Origin: FEN-1297 sp021817845
GTDB taxonomy: Bacteria > Bacteroidota > Ignavibacteria > Ignavibacteriales > Ignavibacteriaceae
Assembly (NCBI GenBank): GCA_021817845.1
Contig: JAKAFW010000018.1
Span: 9,156-73,155 of the forward strand
Length of the DNA: 64,000 bases
Direction of reading: 5' to 3'
The position numbers and the translations under genes were made by a program. Shown here in pieces: positions 17,509 through 28,200 of the stretch. How positions within the stretch are numbered: position 1 is the stretch's first letter; each line of letters begins with the position of its first letter. Under the pieces are notes generated by a model. It was not told where the DNA came from, made no database searches, and saw only the letters and a program-made list of their open reading frames with translations.

Positions 17509-18774
17509 ATGCAGTTGTGTATCTTTGAGGGAATTGATTATGAAAGATTGGAACCGTTAATTTTTTACCGCCCGGTTTACGATCTCGTCTGTGGAATGTC
17601 AACCTTGCGGGAAAAAATTTTACGTGCATATCCTGAAACGAAATATTCACTTCACTGTAGACCTTACTTGACCCAATTTGTTAAAGCCAACAACCCGGAG
17701 GTGGATGTCAATAAAATCGATGACAGCTCTTGTCTGTTTATTAATGGTAATGTTTTAGCCTCGGTTAATATTGCGGAAATTATTCCACTGAAAGATAGCT
17801 CAGATAAAATTTATTTAAACGGTGATACTTTAATAGCTGCGCGTGTTTCCGGCGAGCGACTTAAAGAATTAAAAAATAATCTTCATGAACTTTTAAGCCA
17901 ATCAAATTTTAGTGGACTCCCTGTTGAAAATGTTGACGTAAAATATATAAGCTACATGTGGGACCTTATTAACAACAACGAAAAAGAAATGCTTGCAGAT
18001 TTCAATTTCTTTTTTTCAAAAATCAATGATAACAAACTAATAAAAGGAAAAATATTTGAAGGCGCTCACTTAATTGAAAAAGATAACATTATTATTGCTG
18101 ACGGAGCTGAAATAAAATCCGGTGCTATTTTGGATGCAACTAAAGGTCCGATTTTTATCGATCAAAATGCAATAGTTTTCCCTAACGCCGTTGTTGAAGG
18201 TCCGGTTTATCTTGGTGAATCAGCTCAAATAAAAAGTTGTGCACGAATCTATGAAAATGTAAGCATTGGGAAAATTTCGAAAGTTGGCGGTGAAGTTGAA
18301 GACTCGATAATTCTTCCTTATTCAAACAAACAGCACTCCGGATTTCTGGGACATGCGTACCTCGGAAGCTGGGTTAACCTTGGGGCAGATACTAACTGCA
18401 GCGACCTAAAAAATAATTACGGTAACGTTAAGGTTTATGTGAACGGAGAAATTGTAAACAGCGGATCACAGTTTATGGGAATCATAATGGGTGATCATTC
18501 GAAAACAGCAATCAATACAATGTTCAACACAGGTACATCGGTGGGATTTTCTTGCAATATTTTTGGTGCTGGTTTTCCGGGCAAATATATTCCCTCATTT
18601 TCCTGGGGAGGCAGCGACGCAATAACAACTTATGACCTTGAACGAAGTATTGAAACTGCAAAAAGAGTAATGATAAGAAGAAATACAACTATGCGTGATG
18701 TTGAGGAAAAGTTATTTAGAAAAGTATTTGATATTACCAAAAAAGAAAGACGAAAAAGAGGCTATCCTTATTAA
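17509..18774 (+). CDS. GlmU-like putative sugar nucleotidyltransferase
   Basis: 421 residues. The N-terminal half (LCIFEGIDYERLEPLIFYRPVYDLVCGMSTLREKI) is the divergent nucleotidyltransferase-like domain of the alternative bacterial GlmU family; the C-terminal half is a left-handed beta-helix of hexapeptide repeats (about 195-390) with GSWVNLGADTNCSDLKNNYG. The family is thought to make UDP-N-acetylglucosamine from glucosamine 1-phosphate, but activity is not shown by sequence alone. It lies 2 bases before rsmB. Confidence 0.85.
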   Translation: MQLCIFEGIDYERLEPLIFYRPVYDLVCGMSTLREKILRAYPETKYSLHCRPYLTQFVKANNPEVDVNKIDDSSCLFINGNVLASVNIAEIIPLKDSSDKIYLNGDTLIAARVSGERLKELKNNLHELLSQSNFSGLPVENVDVKYISYMWDLINNNEKEMLADFNFFFSKINDNKLIKGKIFEGAHLIEKDNIIIADGAEIKSGAILDATKGPIFIDQNAIVFPNAVVEGPVYLGESAQIKSCARIYENVSIGKISKVGGEVEDSIILPYSNKQHSGFLGHAYLGSWVNLGADTNCSDLKNNYGNVKVYVNGEIVNSGSQFMGIIMGDHSKTAINTMFNTGTSVGFSCNIFGAGFPGKYIPSFSWGGSDAITTYDLERSIETAKRVMIRRNTTMRDVEEKLFRKVFDITKKERRKRGYPY

Positions 18775-18776
18775 TT

Positions 18777-20141
18777 ATGACTCAATTAGAAGAACACACA
18801 ATCAAAGATTTGTATGATGGCGTTAGAGGATTAGCGGTAAAAATTCTTAACAGAGTAGAACGTACAGATGCATATCTTGAAAAGCTGCTTGACAATGAGA
18901 TGAAAAATTCAGAATTAAGCGGTCAGGATAAAGCACTACTTTATGAAATCGTACATGGTGTAATTAGGTGGATGGGGCGACTGGATTGGATATTAAATGG
19001 GTTTTACAAAGGGCAATTTTCAAAAGCTATTCCAAACTTAAAAAACGGATTGCGCGTTGCCCTTTACCAGATTTTATTCTTAGAAAGAGTACCAGACTAC
19101 GCAGTTGTTAACGAAGCTGTTGAATTTGTAAAAAGGCTTCAAGGGCAAAAATCTGCTGACTTAACGAACGCTATCCTTAGGAATATTATCCGCAGCAAAA
19201 ATGCAATTAGATATCCTGATCCGGAAGAAGATCTGGTTGGATATCTATGTGCCTATTATTCACACCCATCATGGATGGTCAAAAGATATTTAAACCGCTT
19301 CGGAAGAGAATCAACAGAAAAACTTTTAGCGGCAAATAACGAAAAACCGTATCTTACCCTTAAAATTAATGCTATCAAAACAAACCCGGAAGAATTTAAA
19401 GGTCTTCTTAATTCTGTAAATCTAAAGTTTGAACAAGGCAAGTATTTGCCCGAATTTTTTCAGTTGCAAAACTTGACTAATATAACCGCTTGGGAATATT
19501 TTGCAGAGGGTTATTTTAATATACAGGATGAAAGCGCCGGGCTTGCCTGCCGTTTGTTAGATGCAAAACCTGGAATGAGAGTATTAGATTTATGTGCCGC
19601 TCCCGGCGGAAAGTCTGCATACATTGCGGGTCTTATGCATGACCAAGGAGAAATAGTTGCAGTCGACCGCTATGAAGGACGAGTAAGGATAGTTGAAAAG
19701 AATTTGCAGCGCCTGAAAATTAAATCTGTAAAAACTATTGTTGCAAATGCTCTGGAATTTAATGACGAAAAGTTTGATCGCATACTAGCGGATGTTCCTT
19801 GTTCGGGAACCGGAACACTTACTAAAAAACCGGATATTAAATGGAAAAGAGATTTATTGGACTTAAGAAGCATGAATGAACTTCAGTACGATCTATTAAA
19901 CAAAGCTTCTTCACTGGTAAAGCCTGGAGGAGTTCTTGTTTACAGCACTTGTTCAATTGAGCCGGAAGAAAATTATGACATAATAAAAAAGTTTCTTGAT
20001 AATAATCTAAGTTTCAAACTCGAAAATGCTTCGCTCTATTTCCCCAGTGATTTAGTAGACGAAAACGGATGTATCCAAACTTTCCCCCACATTCATCGTA
20101 TGGACGGAGCTTTTGCCGCAAAATTAATATGTGCTGAGTGA
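18777..20141 (+). CDS. rsmB: 16S rRNA (cytosine(967)-C(5))-methyltransferase
   Basis: 454 residues. The N-terminal NusB-like RNA-binding domain (about 15-150) is followed by a SAM-dependent methyltransferase: VLDLCAAPGGKSAYIA near residues 265-280, DVPCSGTGTL near 340 and YSTCSIEPEEN near 390, giving the two cysteines used by RNA m5C methylases. It modifies C967 in the small subunit. It follows the GlmU-like gene at 2 bases. Confidence 0.94.
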   Translation: MTQLEEHTIKDLYDGVRGLAVKILNRVERTDAYLEKLLDNEMKNSELSGQDKALLYEIVHGVIRWMGRLDWILNGFYKGQFSKAIPNLKNGLRVALYQILFLERVPDYAVVNEAVEFVKRLQGQKSADLTNAILRNIIRSKNAIRYPDPEEDLVGYLCAYYSHPSWMVKRYLNRFGRESTEKLLAANNEKPYLTLKINAIKTNPEEFKGLLNSVNLKFEQGKYLPEFFQLQNLTNITAWEYFAEGYFNIQDESAGLACRLLDAKPGMRVLDLCAAPGGKSAYIAGLMHDQGEIVAVDRYEGRVRIVEKNLQRLKIKSVKTIVANALEFNDEKFDRILADVPCSGTGTLTKKPDIKWKRDLLDLRSMNELQYDLLNKASSLVKPGGVLVYSTCSIEPEENYDIIKKFLDNNLSFKLENASLYFPSDLVDENGCIQTFPHIHRMDGAFAAKLICAE

Positions 20142-20192
20142 ATAATTGAGTCCGGTAGTATTTTATAATTGTTAAAAAAAATCTAAAAGAAC

Positions 20193-21053
20193 ATGTTTGC
20201 AAAAATATCAGAAGAACTAAAAATAGCAAGAGAAAACGCCGGGCTTTCTACTCAACAGCTCGCAGCAAAAACAAGAATTGATTTGAAATTTATCGAGCAA
20301 ATTGAGAGTGGCGATTTCATTTTTTTGCCTGAGCTTTACGTCAAAGCTTTTATCAGAGATTATTCAAAGGTTGTGGGACTTGACGAAAAGTTAATGATGA
20401 AAAAATATGATGCAGCTAAAAAAGGACAGACTTTTGACGAGAAAGGCGAATCGGAAGTTGATACAAAGAAAGCAAAAACACTCGACGAAGACTCAAAGAT
20501 CAAAAATAAATTTTATTCTTCGCTTCCTTATACAAGTGAAGAAGAATTAATGCGCCAGAAGGATGCAGCGATTCAGTATAAAAAGAAAATGATTGTTGCC
20601 TCATCAATAGCTGGTCTTCTGATACTTTTTGTAATTGTTTATTTTGCTTTTATTAAAGGAAATTCTGAAATAATAGTTTCGGAAAAACCTTATAGCGAAA
20701 TTGTAAAAGAAAACGAACAACGGGATAATCTGACTAACCCGCAACTCCAAGCTAAGGATTCTACTTTTGTTGCATCACCTTCCGATAGTCTGTCACTCTT
20801 GATCGAATCAAAAGATACCTCATGGATAAAAATTATGCTCGATGGTAAAACTGAAAATATTTTTACTTTGTTCCCAAATTCTCAAAAGAGTGTTAAAGCA
20901 AAGAATAATTATATACTTACTATTGGAAACGCGGCTTCAATTAAGTTAACGTTAAACGGCAAACTATTAAATTTTACCGGTAAGAAAAATGAAGTGAAAG
21001 AAGTTTCTATTGATAGCACAGGGTTAAAATTATTAACGACTCCTCAAAATTAG
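20193..21053 (+). CDS. RodZ-like helix-turn-helix membrane protein
   Basis: 286 residues. N-terminal HTH_25 domain (about 5-68, LKIARENAGLSTQQLAAKT), a charged cytoplasmic linker, one transmembrane helix (about 133-152, IVASSIAGLLILFVIVYFAF) and a periplasmic DUF4115-type beta domain. This is the RodZ layout; RodZ links MreB to the cell wall machinery and helps set rod shape. No mreB is in the window. It is followed 12 bases later by ligA. Confidence 0.85.
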   Translation: MFAKISEELKIARENAGLSTQQLAAKTRIDLKFIEQIESGDFIFLPELYVKAFIRDYSKVVGLDEKLMMKKYDAAKKGQTFDEKGESEVDTKKAKTLDEDSKIKNKFYSSLPYTSEEELMRQKDAAIQYKKKMIVASSIAGLLILFVIVYFAFIKGNSEIIVSEKPYSEIVKENEQRDNLTNPQLQAKDSTFVASPSDSLSLLIESKDTSWIKIMLDGKTENIFTLFPNSQKSVKAKNNYILTIGNAASIKLTLNGKLLNFTGKKNEVKEVSIDSTGLKLLTTPQN

Positions 21054-21065
21054 ATTCAAAATTAA

Positions 21066-23093
21066 ATGCCCATAGATATTCATAAAAGAATAGAAACTAT
21101 TAAAGAGCAAATCCGGGAACATGATTATAAATATTATGTACTCGCTGATCCTTCTATAAGCGATCAAGAGTATGATTTTTTGCTTAAAGAACTTGAAAAA
21201 CTTGAATTAGAAAATCCGGATCTAATTACTCCGGATTCTCCTACCCAACGTGTCGGAAAAGATTTAACCAAAGATTTCAAACCGGTACCACATAAAGTTC
21301 CGATGCTGAGTTTGGCTAATACGTATAGCGAAGAAGAATTAATAGATTTCGACCGCCGCGTCCGTGACGGCTTGCCTGATGGCGAAAAGATCGAATATGT
21401 TGTTGAACCTAAAATTGATGGGGTTTCGGTTTCTTTGAATTATGTTAACCATTATCTTAAAACGGCTGCTACCCGAGGGGACGGAACTACGGGTGAAGAA
21501 ATTACCGCAAATGTAAGAACAATTAAATCTGTTCCGCTCAAATTAAATAAATTCAAATCTTTGAAATATAAGCTTGATGATTTTGAGGCGCGCGGGGAAA
21601 TATTTATGAAGATCGCTGATTTTCATAAGCTGAACGAAGCTCGCGAAAATTCAGGTGAAAGGTTGTTTGCTAATCCCCGTAATTCTTCTGCAGGCACTTT
21701 AAAACTTCAAGATCCTAAGGCTGTCGCAAGACGCCCGCTCAATATTTTTTTGTATTTCTTAATCAGCGCAAAAGAGGAATTTGAATCCCAGATTGAAAAC
21801 TTACAATTATTAAAAATGCTTGGCTTTAATGTTAATCCGGAATATAAACTTTGTAAAAATATTAGTGAAGTTCTTGAAGCATGCAGAAGGCTCGAAGAAA
21901 AAAGGGATTCGCTTGAATTTGAAATTGACGGAGCGGTTATTAAGGTAAATTTAATTCGTCATCAAAAAATTTTGGGAAGCATTGCAAAATCACCCCGTTG
22001 GGCTGTTGCATTCAAATTTAAAGCAAAACAGGCAGTTACGAAGTTAAATAAAATTACATGGCAGGTGGGACGCACCGGCGCTATTACTCCTGTAGCCGAA
22101 CTAGATCCTGTCTTGCTTTCGGGCTCAACAATTAGCAGGGCAACTCTTCACAACTTTGATGAAATTATGCGGAAGGATGTTCGTGAAGGAGATACGGTTG
22201 TTTTAGAAAAAGGAGGCGATGTAATTCCCAAAATTGTTGCCGTCGTTTTGAATGAAAGGAAATCGAATTCTTTAAAGGTTAAACCTCCTGAAAATTGCCC
22301 CGCATGCGGAACTCCATTATTTAAACCGGAAGAAGAAGTTGCATATTATTGTGAGAATGCCGACTGTCCTGCACAAATCAAAGGGCGGCTTGAACATTTT
22401 GCATCGCGCGGTGCAATGGATATCGAAGGACTTGGAGAAGCACTAATTGATCTTTTCGTTGAAAATAAAATTCTTAATACTTATGCCGATATTTATGATT
22501 TGCAAAAGCGAAGGGAAGAATTAATTACAATTGAGCGTCTTGGCGTAAAAAGCGTTGACAATTTATTAGCTTCAATTGAAGAAAGTAAAAAACAACCATT
22601 TGCAAAAGTTCTGTATGCAATTGGGATAAGATACGTGGGTGCTGGAGCTGCTAAAAAGCTTGCTGATTATTTTTTATCGATAGATAAATTAATTTCCTCC
22701 GATGAAGAAGAAATCTCGTCTATCCATGAAATTGGTCCAAGCATTAGCCGCAGCGTAAAGAAGTTTTTCTCGGAAGAAGAAAATCTAAAAGTTATTCAAC
22801 GACTAAAAAAACACGGGATAAATTTTACTTCGCAAAAGAAAGAAATAAAAGAAAACTTTTTTTTGAACAAAACCTTTGTCCTAACTGGTACACTCGAAAA
22901 ATTTTCTCGCGATGAAGCAGCCGAAAAGATAATTATACTCGGCGGAAAAGTTACTTCAAGTGTTAGTAGAAAAACAGATTGCTTAATTGCGGGGGAAAGC
23001 GCAGGTTCAAAATTGGATAAAGCAAAGAGTTTGGGAGTGTATGTTTTAACCGAAGTCGAATTTATTAAACTATTGGAAGAAGCCTCAAAGTAA
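21066..23093 (+). CDS. ligA: NAD-dependent DNA ligase LigA
   Basis: 675 residues, full length. It seals nicks using NAD. Order of domains: Ia (YKYYVLADPSISDQEYD), adenylation domain with EPKIDG (active Lys at about 116), OB fold, a zinc finger (CPACG near 412 and CENADCPAQ near 430), helix-hairpin-helix repeats (about 445-590) and a C-terminal BRCT domain (about 597-675). Its stop overlaps the next start by one base. Confidence 0.97.
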   Translation: MPIDIHKRIETIKEQIREHDYKYYVLADPSISDQEYDFLLKELEKLELENPDLITPDSPTQRVGKDLTKDFKPVPHKVPMLSLANTYSEEELIDFDRRVRDGLPDGEKIEYVVEPKIDGVSVSLNYVNHYLKTAATRGDGTTGEEITANVRTIKSVPLKLNKFKSLKYKLDDFEARGEIFMKIADFHKLNEARENSGERLFANPRNSSAGTLKLQDPKAVARRPLNIFLYFLISAKEEFESQIENLQLLKMLGFNVNPEYKLCKNISEVLEACRRLEEKRDSLEFEIDGAVIKVNLIRHQKILGSIAKSPRWAVAFKFKAKQAVTKLNKITWQVGRTGAITPVAELDPVLLSGSTISRATLHNFDEIMRKDVREGDTVVLEKGGDVIPKIVAVVLNERKSNSLKVKPPENCPACGTPLFKPEEEVAYYCENADCPAQIKGRLEHFASRGAMDIEGLGEALIDLFVENKILNTYADIYDLQKRREELITIERLGVKSVDNLLASIEESKKQPFAKVLYAIGIRYVGAGAAKKLADYFLSIDKLISSDEEEISSIHEIGPSISRSVKKFFSEEENLKVIQRLKKHGINFTSQKKEIKENFFLNKTFVLTGTLEKFSRDEAAEKIIILGGKVTSSVSRKTDCLIAGESAGSKLDKAKSLGVYVLTEVEFIKLLEEASK

Positions 23094-23623
23094 TGCTGGA
23101 GAAAATCAGAGATAAGGTAGCTATTTTAATTATCAATTATATGTTGAGAAAAAGACAGCTTGCAAAGCAAAATTTCAATGATTTATTCAAAAAGTCGGAA
23201 TCATTTTTTTTGATTCTTCCCGAGGATGAGATAGATTATCATAGTTCAGTCAATGTGCTAAAATTTTTTGAAATACATGGTAAGAAATTCACAATATTTA
23301 CAAACGACTTTAGAATCAGTCCGCTCCCGGCGAAACTTCAAAATAATTCTATTGACTTTGGGATAAAGGAGATAACATTTTTTAGAATCCCTTCGAGACA
23401 ACTTACCAATAAATTGTCTGCTATAAGCATGGACGTAGTTATTGATCTTAACAGAAAAAAAAGTTTATTCCATAGCTGTGTTGCAAATCTTGTTAATGCA
23501 AAAGTCCGAATCGGGTTTGAAAAGAATTATTCCGATAAGTTCTATAATTTACAGTTTGCCAATAGCGAAGAAAATCCTGAAGTTATTTACAAGAATTTCT
23601 TAAATTGTTTACAAATGTTTTAA
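23093..23623 (+). CDS. Unidentified 176-residue protein (glycosyltransferase-9-like fold possible)
   Basis: I do not recognise this with certainty. It has a basic N-terminal helix (KVAILIINYMLRKRQLAKQN), then segments reminiscent of a GT-9/heptosyltransferase half: ILPEDEIDYHSSVNVLKFFE, VVIDLNRKKSLFHSCVANLVNAKVRIGFEKNYSDKFYNL. Similar short proteins occur in Bacteroidota as a domain of unknown function. It starts in the ligA stop (ATG overlapping TAA) and is 9 bases before the STAS gene, so it is translated as part of this operon. It is too short to be a complete glycosyltransferase. Confidence 0.6.
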   Translation: MLEKIRDKVAILIINYMLRKRQLAKQNFNDLFKKSESFFLILPEDEIDYHSSVNVLKFFEIHGKKFTIFTNDFRISPLPAKLQNNSIDFGIKEITFFRIPSRQLTNKLSAISMDVVIDLNRKKSLFHSCVANLVNAKVRIGFEKNYSDKFYNLQFANSEENPEVIYKNFLNCLQMF

Positions 23624-23632
23624 GGGAAAACC

Positions 23633-23989
23633 ATGAACTTCGAGACTAAAAGAATTGATGACATTACAATTTTTAAGCTTAATGAAAAGAGACTTGATAC
23701 GAGTATCTCCGGTTTGGTCAAAGGAGAATTTACTTTGTTATTAAAAGTTCAAAATGTGACAAAACTAATTGTGGATTTAAGCGATGTAGAATCGTGCGAC
23801 AGTTCAGGATTAAGCGCACTTCTTGTTGCAAATAGAATTTTAGAATCAATGGGAGGCAGTTTAAGAATATCGGCTCCATCGGAAAAAGTTAGTACCTTAA
23901 TTAAAATAACTCATCTTGACCGTGTACTAACTGTAAGGGAAAATACTGAGATCGCTTTTGAAGAACTAAAAAATCAAAAGGAATTTTAA
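23633..23989 (+). CDS. STAS-domain protein, anti-sigma factor antagonist type
   Basis: 118 residues forming one STAS domain. The conserved loop ESCDSSGLSALLVANR (about 53-68) carries the serine that is phosphorylated by HPK-like anti-sigma kinases in SpoIIAA/RsbV proteins. No partner kinase, phosphatase or sigma factor lies next to it, so the pathway is unknown. It ends the long + strand run; the next gene is convergent. Confidence 0.9.
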   Translation: MNFETKRIDDITIFKLNEKRLDTSISGLVKGEFTLLLKVQNVTKLIVDLSDVESCDSSGLSALLVANRILESMGGSLRISAPSEKVSTLIKITHLDRVLTVRENTEIAFEELKNQKEF

Positions 23990-24149
23990 CTAAAACCTTC
24001 AAGGTTTTACATCAGAGATAATAAGCTGCCTTTTCATAAAAAGAAGGATTTATATAAAATAGAAAAGGCATCAGAAAGAATTATTTATAGAAATTGAATA
24101 AACAATATTAAAAACAAAAACCTTTTGGACTCTAAAATTGTAACATGGG

Positions 24150-25139
24150 CTATTTATATGAATTTAACACTTTCATATAATTTGCTCTTTCAAATTGTGA
24201 TGGATCGGCAATACTCTTGTAGCTCATGCTTCCTCTCATTTGATCAATCGATTCGTATTCATTAGTTTCCATCCAATAAACTAATTGAGTAGTAACGTCT
24301 GAAATATGGTTGATCCCATACTTCAACAAGCTTGAAAGCATTTGCGTCACCTTTGCTCCAGCCATAATCATTTTTAAGACATCTTTTTCATTGTAAATAC
24401 CGCTGGTTGCCGCTAAATCTGCATTTATTCTACCATATAAAATTGCAATCCATCTAAGCGGAAGGCGCATATCCATAGGAGTGCTTAAAAGAACATTCGG
24501 CACTACTTCTAATCTTTCTAAATCAATATCCGGCTGATAAAATCTATTAAACAATACTAAACCATCGGCGCCGGCTTTGCTAATTTGATCAGCCATATAA
24601 GCAACCGAACTAAAGAAAGGTCCAAGTTTTACCGCAACTGGAATAGAAACAGATGCTTTGACAGCTTTCACTATTTCTATATAATTCTTTTCAATATCCT
24701 GACTCGAAGTTTTGACGTCTGAAGCAAGCCTGTAAATATTTAGCTCAAGAGCGTCGGCACCTGCTTCTTGAATTCTTTTTGCATATTCAACCCATCCGCC
24801 GAGAGACTTTCCATTTAAGCTCGCTATGATTGGAATATTAACAGCGTCTTTCGCCTTGCTAATGTGTTCCAAATATTCTTCCGGGCCAATTCTGAAATCC
24901 GGAGATTGAGGAAAGTATGATTGCGCTTCAGCATTGCTTTCTGTATGTGAGGTTTCATGATGATAAAACTCTAATGATTCATTTTCAATTTGTTCTTCAA
25001 AAATGGAATATATAACCGCGGCACCAGCACCGGAGTCTTCCATTTGTTTAATATTTCCAATGTCTGCAGAAAGCGGTCCTGCCGAAGGTACTATTGGACT
25101 TGATAGGTTTAACCCTAAATAAGTTGTTGTAATATCCAT
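24150..25139 (-). CDS. Dihydroorotate dehydrogenase-like protein
   Basis: 329 residues with an FMN-binding TIM barrel of the DHOD family: MDITTTYLGLNLSSPIVPSAGPLS at the start, IPIIASLNGKSLGGWVEYAK, ADALELNIYRL, IPVAVKLGPFFS and LVLFNRFYQPDID. Pyrimidine-type DHODs have a different active-site loop, and this gene sits 83 bases after nifJ on the same strand, away from pyr genes. A role tied to pyruvate:ferredoxin oxidoreductase or another flavin redox step is an inference from that neighbourhood. Confidence 0.85.
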   Translation of the reverse strand: MDITTTYLGLNLSSPIVPSAGPLSADIGNIKQMEDSGAGAAVIYSIFEEQIENESLEFYHHETSHTESNAEAQSYFPQSPDFRIGPEEYLEHISKAKDAVNIPIIASLNGKSLGGWVEYAKRIQEAGADALELNIYRLASDVKTSSQDIEKNYIEIVKAVKASVSIPVAVKLGPFFSSVAYMADQISKAGADGLVLFNRFYQPDIDLERLEVVPNVLLSTPMDMRLPLRWIAILYGRINADLAATSGIYNEKDVLKMIMAGAKVTQMLSSLLKYGINHISDVTTQLVYWMETNEYESIDQMRGSMSYKSIADPSQFERANYMKVLNSYK

Positions 25140-25222
25140 AATTAATCTCGCCTATATTTTATGATTCGCTCTTATCTCGTTTAACTGTAAACGGAATAAG
25201 AGGAACCTAATTAATTTAAAGT

Positions 25223-28200
25223 TTATTTCTTAATTTCTTCTTTCGGAGCTGCAGCAAGCTGCTCATATACTTTCCACTTATCTAATACGTCCTTCTGTGC
25301 TTGTACGATTAACTTTTCGGCTTCCTCCGGATCAGATTTGGTAAGCATTTTATATCGTGTTTCCATGTATGCATAATCTTTCAGCGGAATTTTTGGTGCC
25401 TTAGACTCAAGCTTGAATGGATTTTTACCTTCCGTCGTTAAATCGGGATTAAAGCGGTACAACTGCCAGTGACCTGAATCCACAGCAGCTTTTTGATTTT
25501 GCATTCCTTTTGCCATATCGATTCCGTGAGCGATGCAATGGCTGTATGCAATTATTAAAGAAGGACCGTTATAAGCTTCAGCTTCAATAAATGCTTTAAC
25601 CGTTTGAGCATCACTCGCGCCCATTGCAACTTTTGCAACGTAAACATTTCCATAAGCCATTGCCATTAATCCAAGATCTTTTTTAGCCATAGGTTTTCCA
25701 CCCGCTGCAAATTTTGCAACCGCACCACGTGGCGTTGACTTTGACATCTGCCCGCCGGTATTCGAATAAACTTCAGTGTCAAGCACAAGGATATTTACAT
25801 TTTTCCCTGATGCAAGCACATGGTCTAACCCGCCATAACCAATGTCGTAAGCCCATCCATCGCCGCCCATTATCCAGACAGACTTTTTAACAAGGTAATC
25901 TGCCAAGCTTTGAAGATGTTTAAGGTCATTAGATTTACCGTTGCCCCCGGCTTTCAGAAGGTCATTCAGCTTTTGCTTTAAGACTTCTACTCTTTCTCTT
26001 TGATCGTAAATTCCAGTTTCATCTTTTTGATCTGCATTTAATATTTCTTCAACCAATTCAGCGCTGATCTCAGAAGATAATTTCTTAAGTAGATTTGTAG
26101 CTTGTCCTGTATGTTTGTCAATCGCTAAACGAAATCCCAACCCAAATTCTGCATTGTCTTCAAACAAGGAATTTGACCATGCAGGTCCTCTTCCTTCTTT
26201 ATTTGAAGCCCAAGGAGTTGTTGGTAGATTACCGCCGTATATCGATGAGCAGCCTGTGGCATTTGCAATAACCGATCTGTCACCGAATAATTGGCTTACC
26301 AATTTAACATATGGGGTTTCTCCGCAGCCGGAGCAAGCGCCCGAAAACTCAAACAATGGTTGTAAAAATTGTGAGTCTTTTATTGCAGATGTTGCTACCA
26401 ATCTTCTATCAACTTCAGGCAACGTTAAGAAGTAATCCCAGTTAGCTCTCTCTTGTTCTTTAAGCGGCAACTGTGGCATCATGTTGATAGCTTTTAGCTT
26501 TGTCTCCTTTTTATTCTTTGCCGGACAAATATCAACGCAAATTCCGCAGCCGGTGCAATCTTCAACAGCAACCTGAATTGTATATGCTAAATTATCGCCG
26601 TAATCTTTTCCTTTGAACTTCATGTGCTTAAATGTCGCCGGAGCATTTGCCAAAAGTTTTTCATCGTAAATTTTCACTCGAATTGTAGCGTGAGGACATA
26701 CTGCTACGCACTTGTTGCATTGAATACAAACCTCAGGATCAAATACCGGAACTTCGAGAGCAATATTTCTCTTTTCCCATTGAGCTGTCCCGGTCGGATA
26801 TGTTCCATCAACAGGCATTTTGCTGACCGGAATAAGATCACCTTTACCGGCAATCATCGGTGCAAGTACATTTTTAACAAACTCAGGCGCGCTATCTGAA
26901 ACCGCAGGAAGGAATTGATGTTTGCTCGTTACACTTGAAGGAATTTCAACTTCAAATAAATTAGCAAGCGTTTGATCAACGGCGTTGAAGTTCATCTGAA
27001 CAATCTTATCGCCTTTTGCTCCGTAAGTCTTTTTGATAGTATTCTTGATCATTTCAATTGCTTCAGCTTTAGGAAGGATTTTTGAAATGGCGAAGAAGCA
27101 AGTCTGCATAATTGTATTTATTCTTTGTCCCATTCCTGTATCAGCAGCAACTTTGTAAGCATCAATTACATAAAACTTCATTTTCTTCGTAATCAAATCC
27201 TGTTGAATTTTTTCAGGAAGAGAATCCCACACATCTTCTTTAGGAATTATTGTATTCAACAGAAATGTAGCGCCCTCAACACCATCTTCAAGAAGATCCA
27301 TTTTTTCTAAGAATGTAGGCTGGTGACATGCAATGAAGTTTGCCTTATCAACAAGATATGTTGATTTTATTTCTTTCGGTCCGAATCTTAAGTGAGATAT
27401 TGTAGTGGAACCGGATTTTTTAGAATCATAAACAAAGTAACCCTGAGCATAAAAGTTTGTTCCTTCGCCGATAATCTTAATTGAATTTTTATTAGCGCCC
27501 ACAGTTCCGTCCGCTCCAAGACCGTAAAACTTTCCTCTGAACGTTTCCGGAGCTTCAACATTAAACGAAGGATCGAATTCTAAACTGGTATTAGTAACAT
27601 CATCGTTAATACCTATTGTGAAATGATTTTTAGGTTTATCCTTTTTAGCCGGGTTAAGTCCTTTAGACATATTTTCAAAAACAGCCTTTACCATCGCCGG
27701 AGTAAATTCTTTTGAAGATAAGCCGTATCTACCACCAACAATTTTGGGATAAGCAAACGGAAGATCGCCGTTATTGAACCGCTCTGATATAGCGTTTACT
27801 ACATCAAGATAAAGTGGTTCACCCGGCGCGCCTGGCTCCTTGGTTCTGTCTAATACCGAAATTATTTTTGTTGTTTTAGGAAGCGCATTAATAAAATGAT
27901 CGATTGAGAAAGGCCTGTATAATCTTACTTTTAGAACGCCGACTTTTTCTCCCTTGGAAATTAAATAGTCAATTGTCTCTTCAACAGCGCCTGCTCCCGA
28001 ACCCATTATTATGATAACTCTTTCAGCATCCGGTGCACCGACATAATCAAATAAATGATATTGCCTCCCAACGATTTTTGCAAATTTGTCCATCTGCTTT
28101 TGTACAATTTCCGGGCAATCATTATAATATTTATTTACCGTCTCTCTTCCCTGGAAATAAACATCCGGATTCTGAGCCGTACCACGCAATACCGGGTGTT

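Noticed and set aside
23992..24008. AAAACCTT/AAGGTTTT terminator between convergent genes
   Set aside because: The loop is too small for the full stem and there is no T run; at most a weak hairpin.
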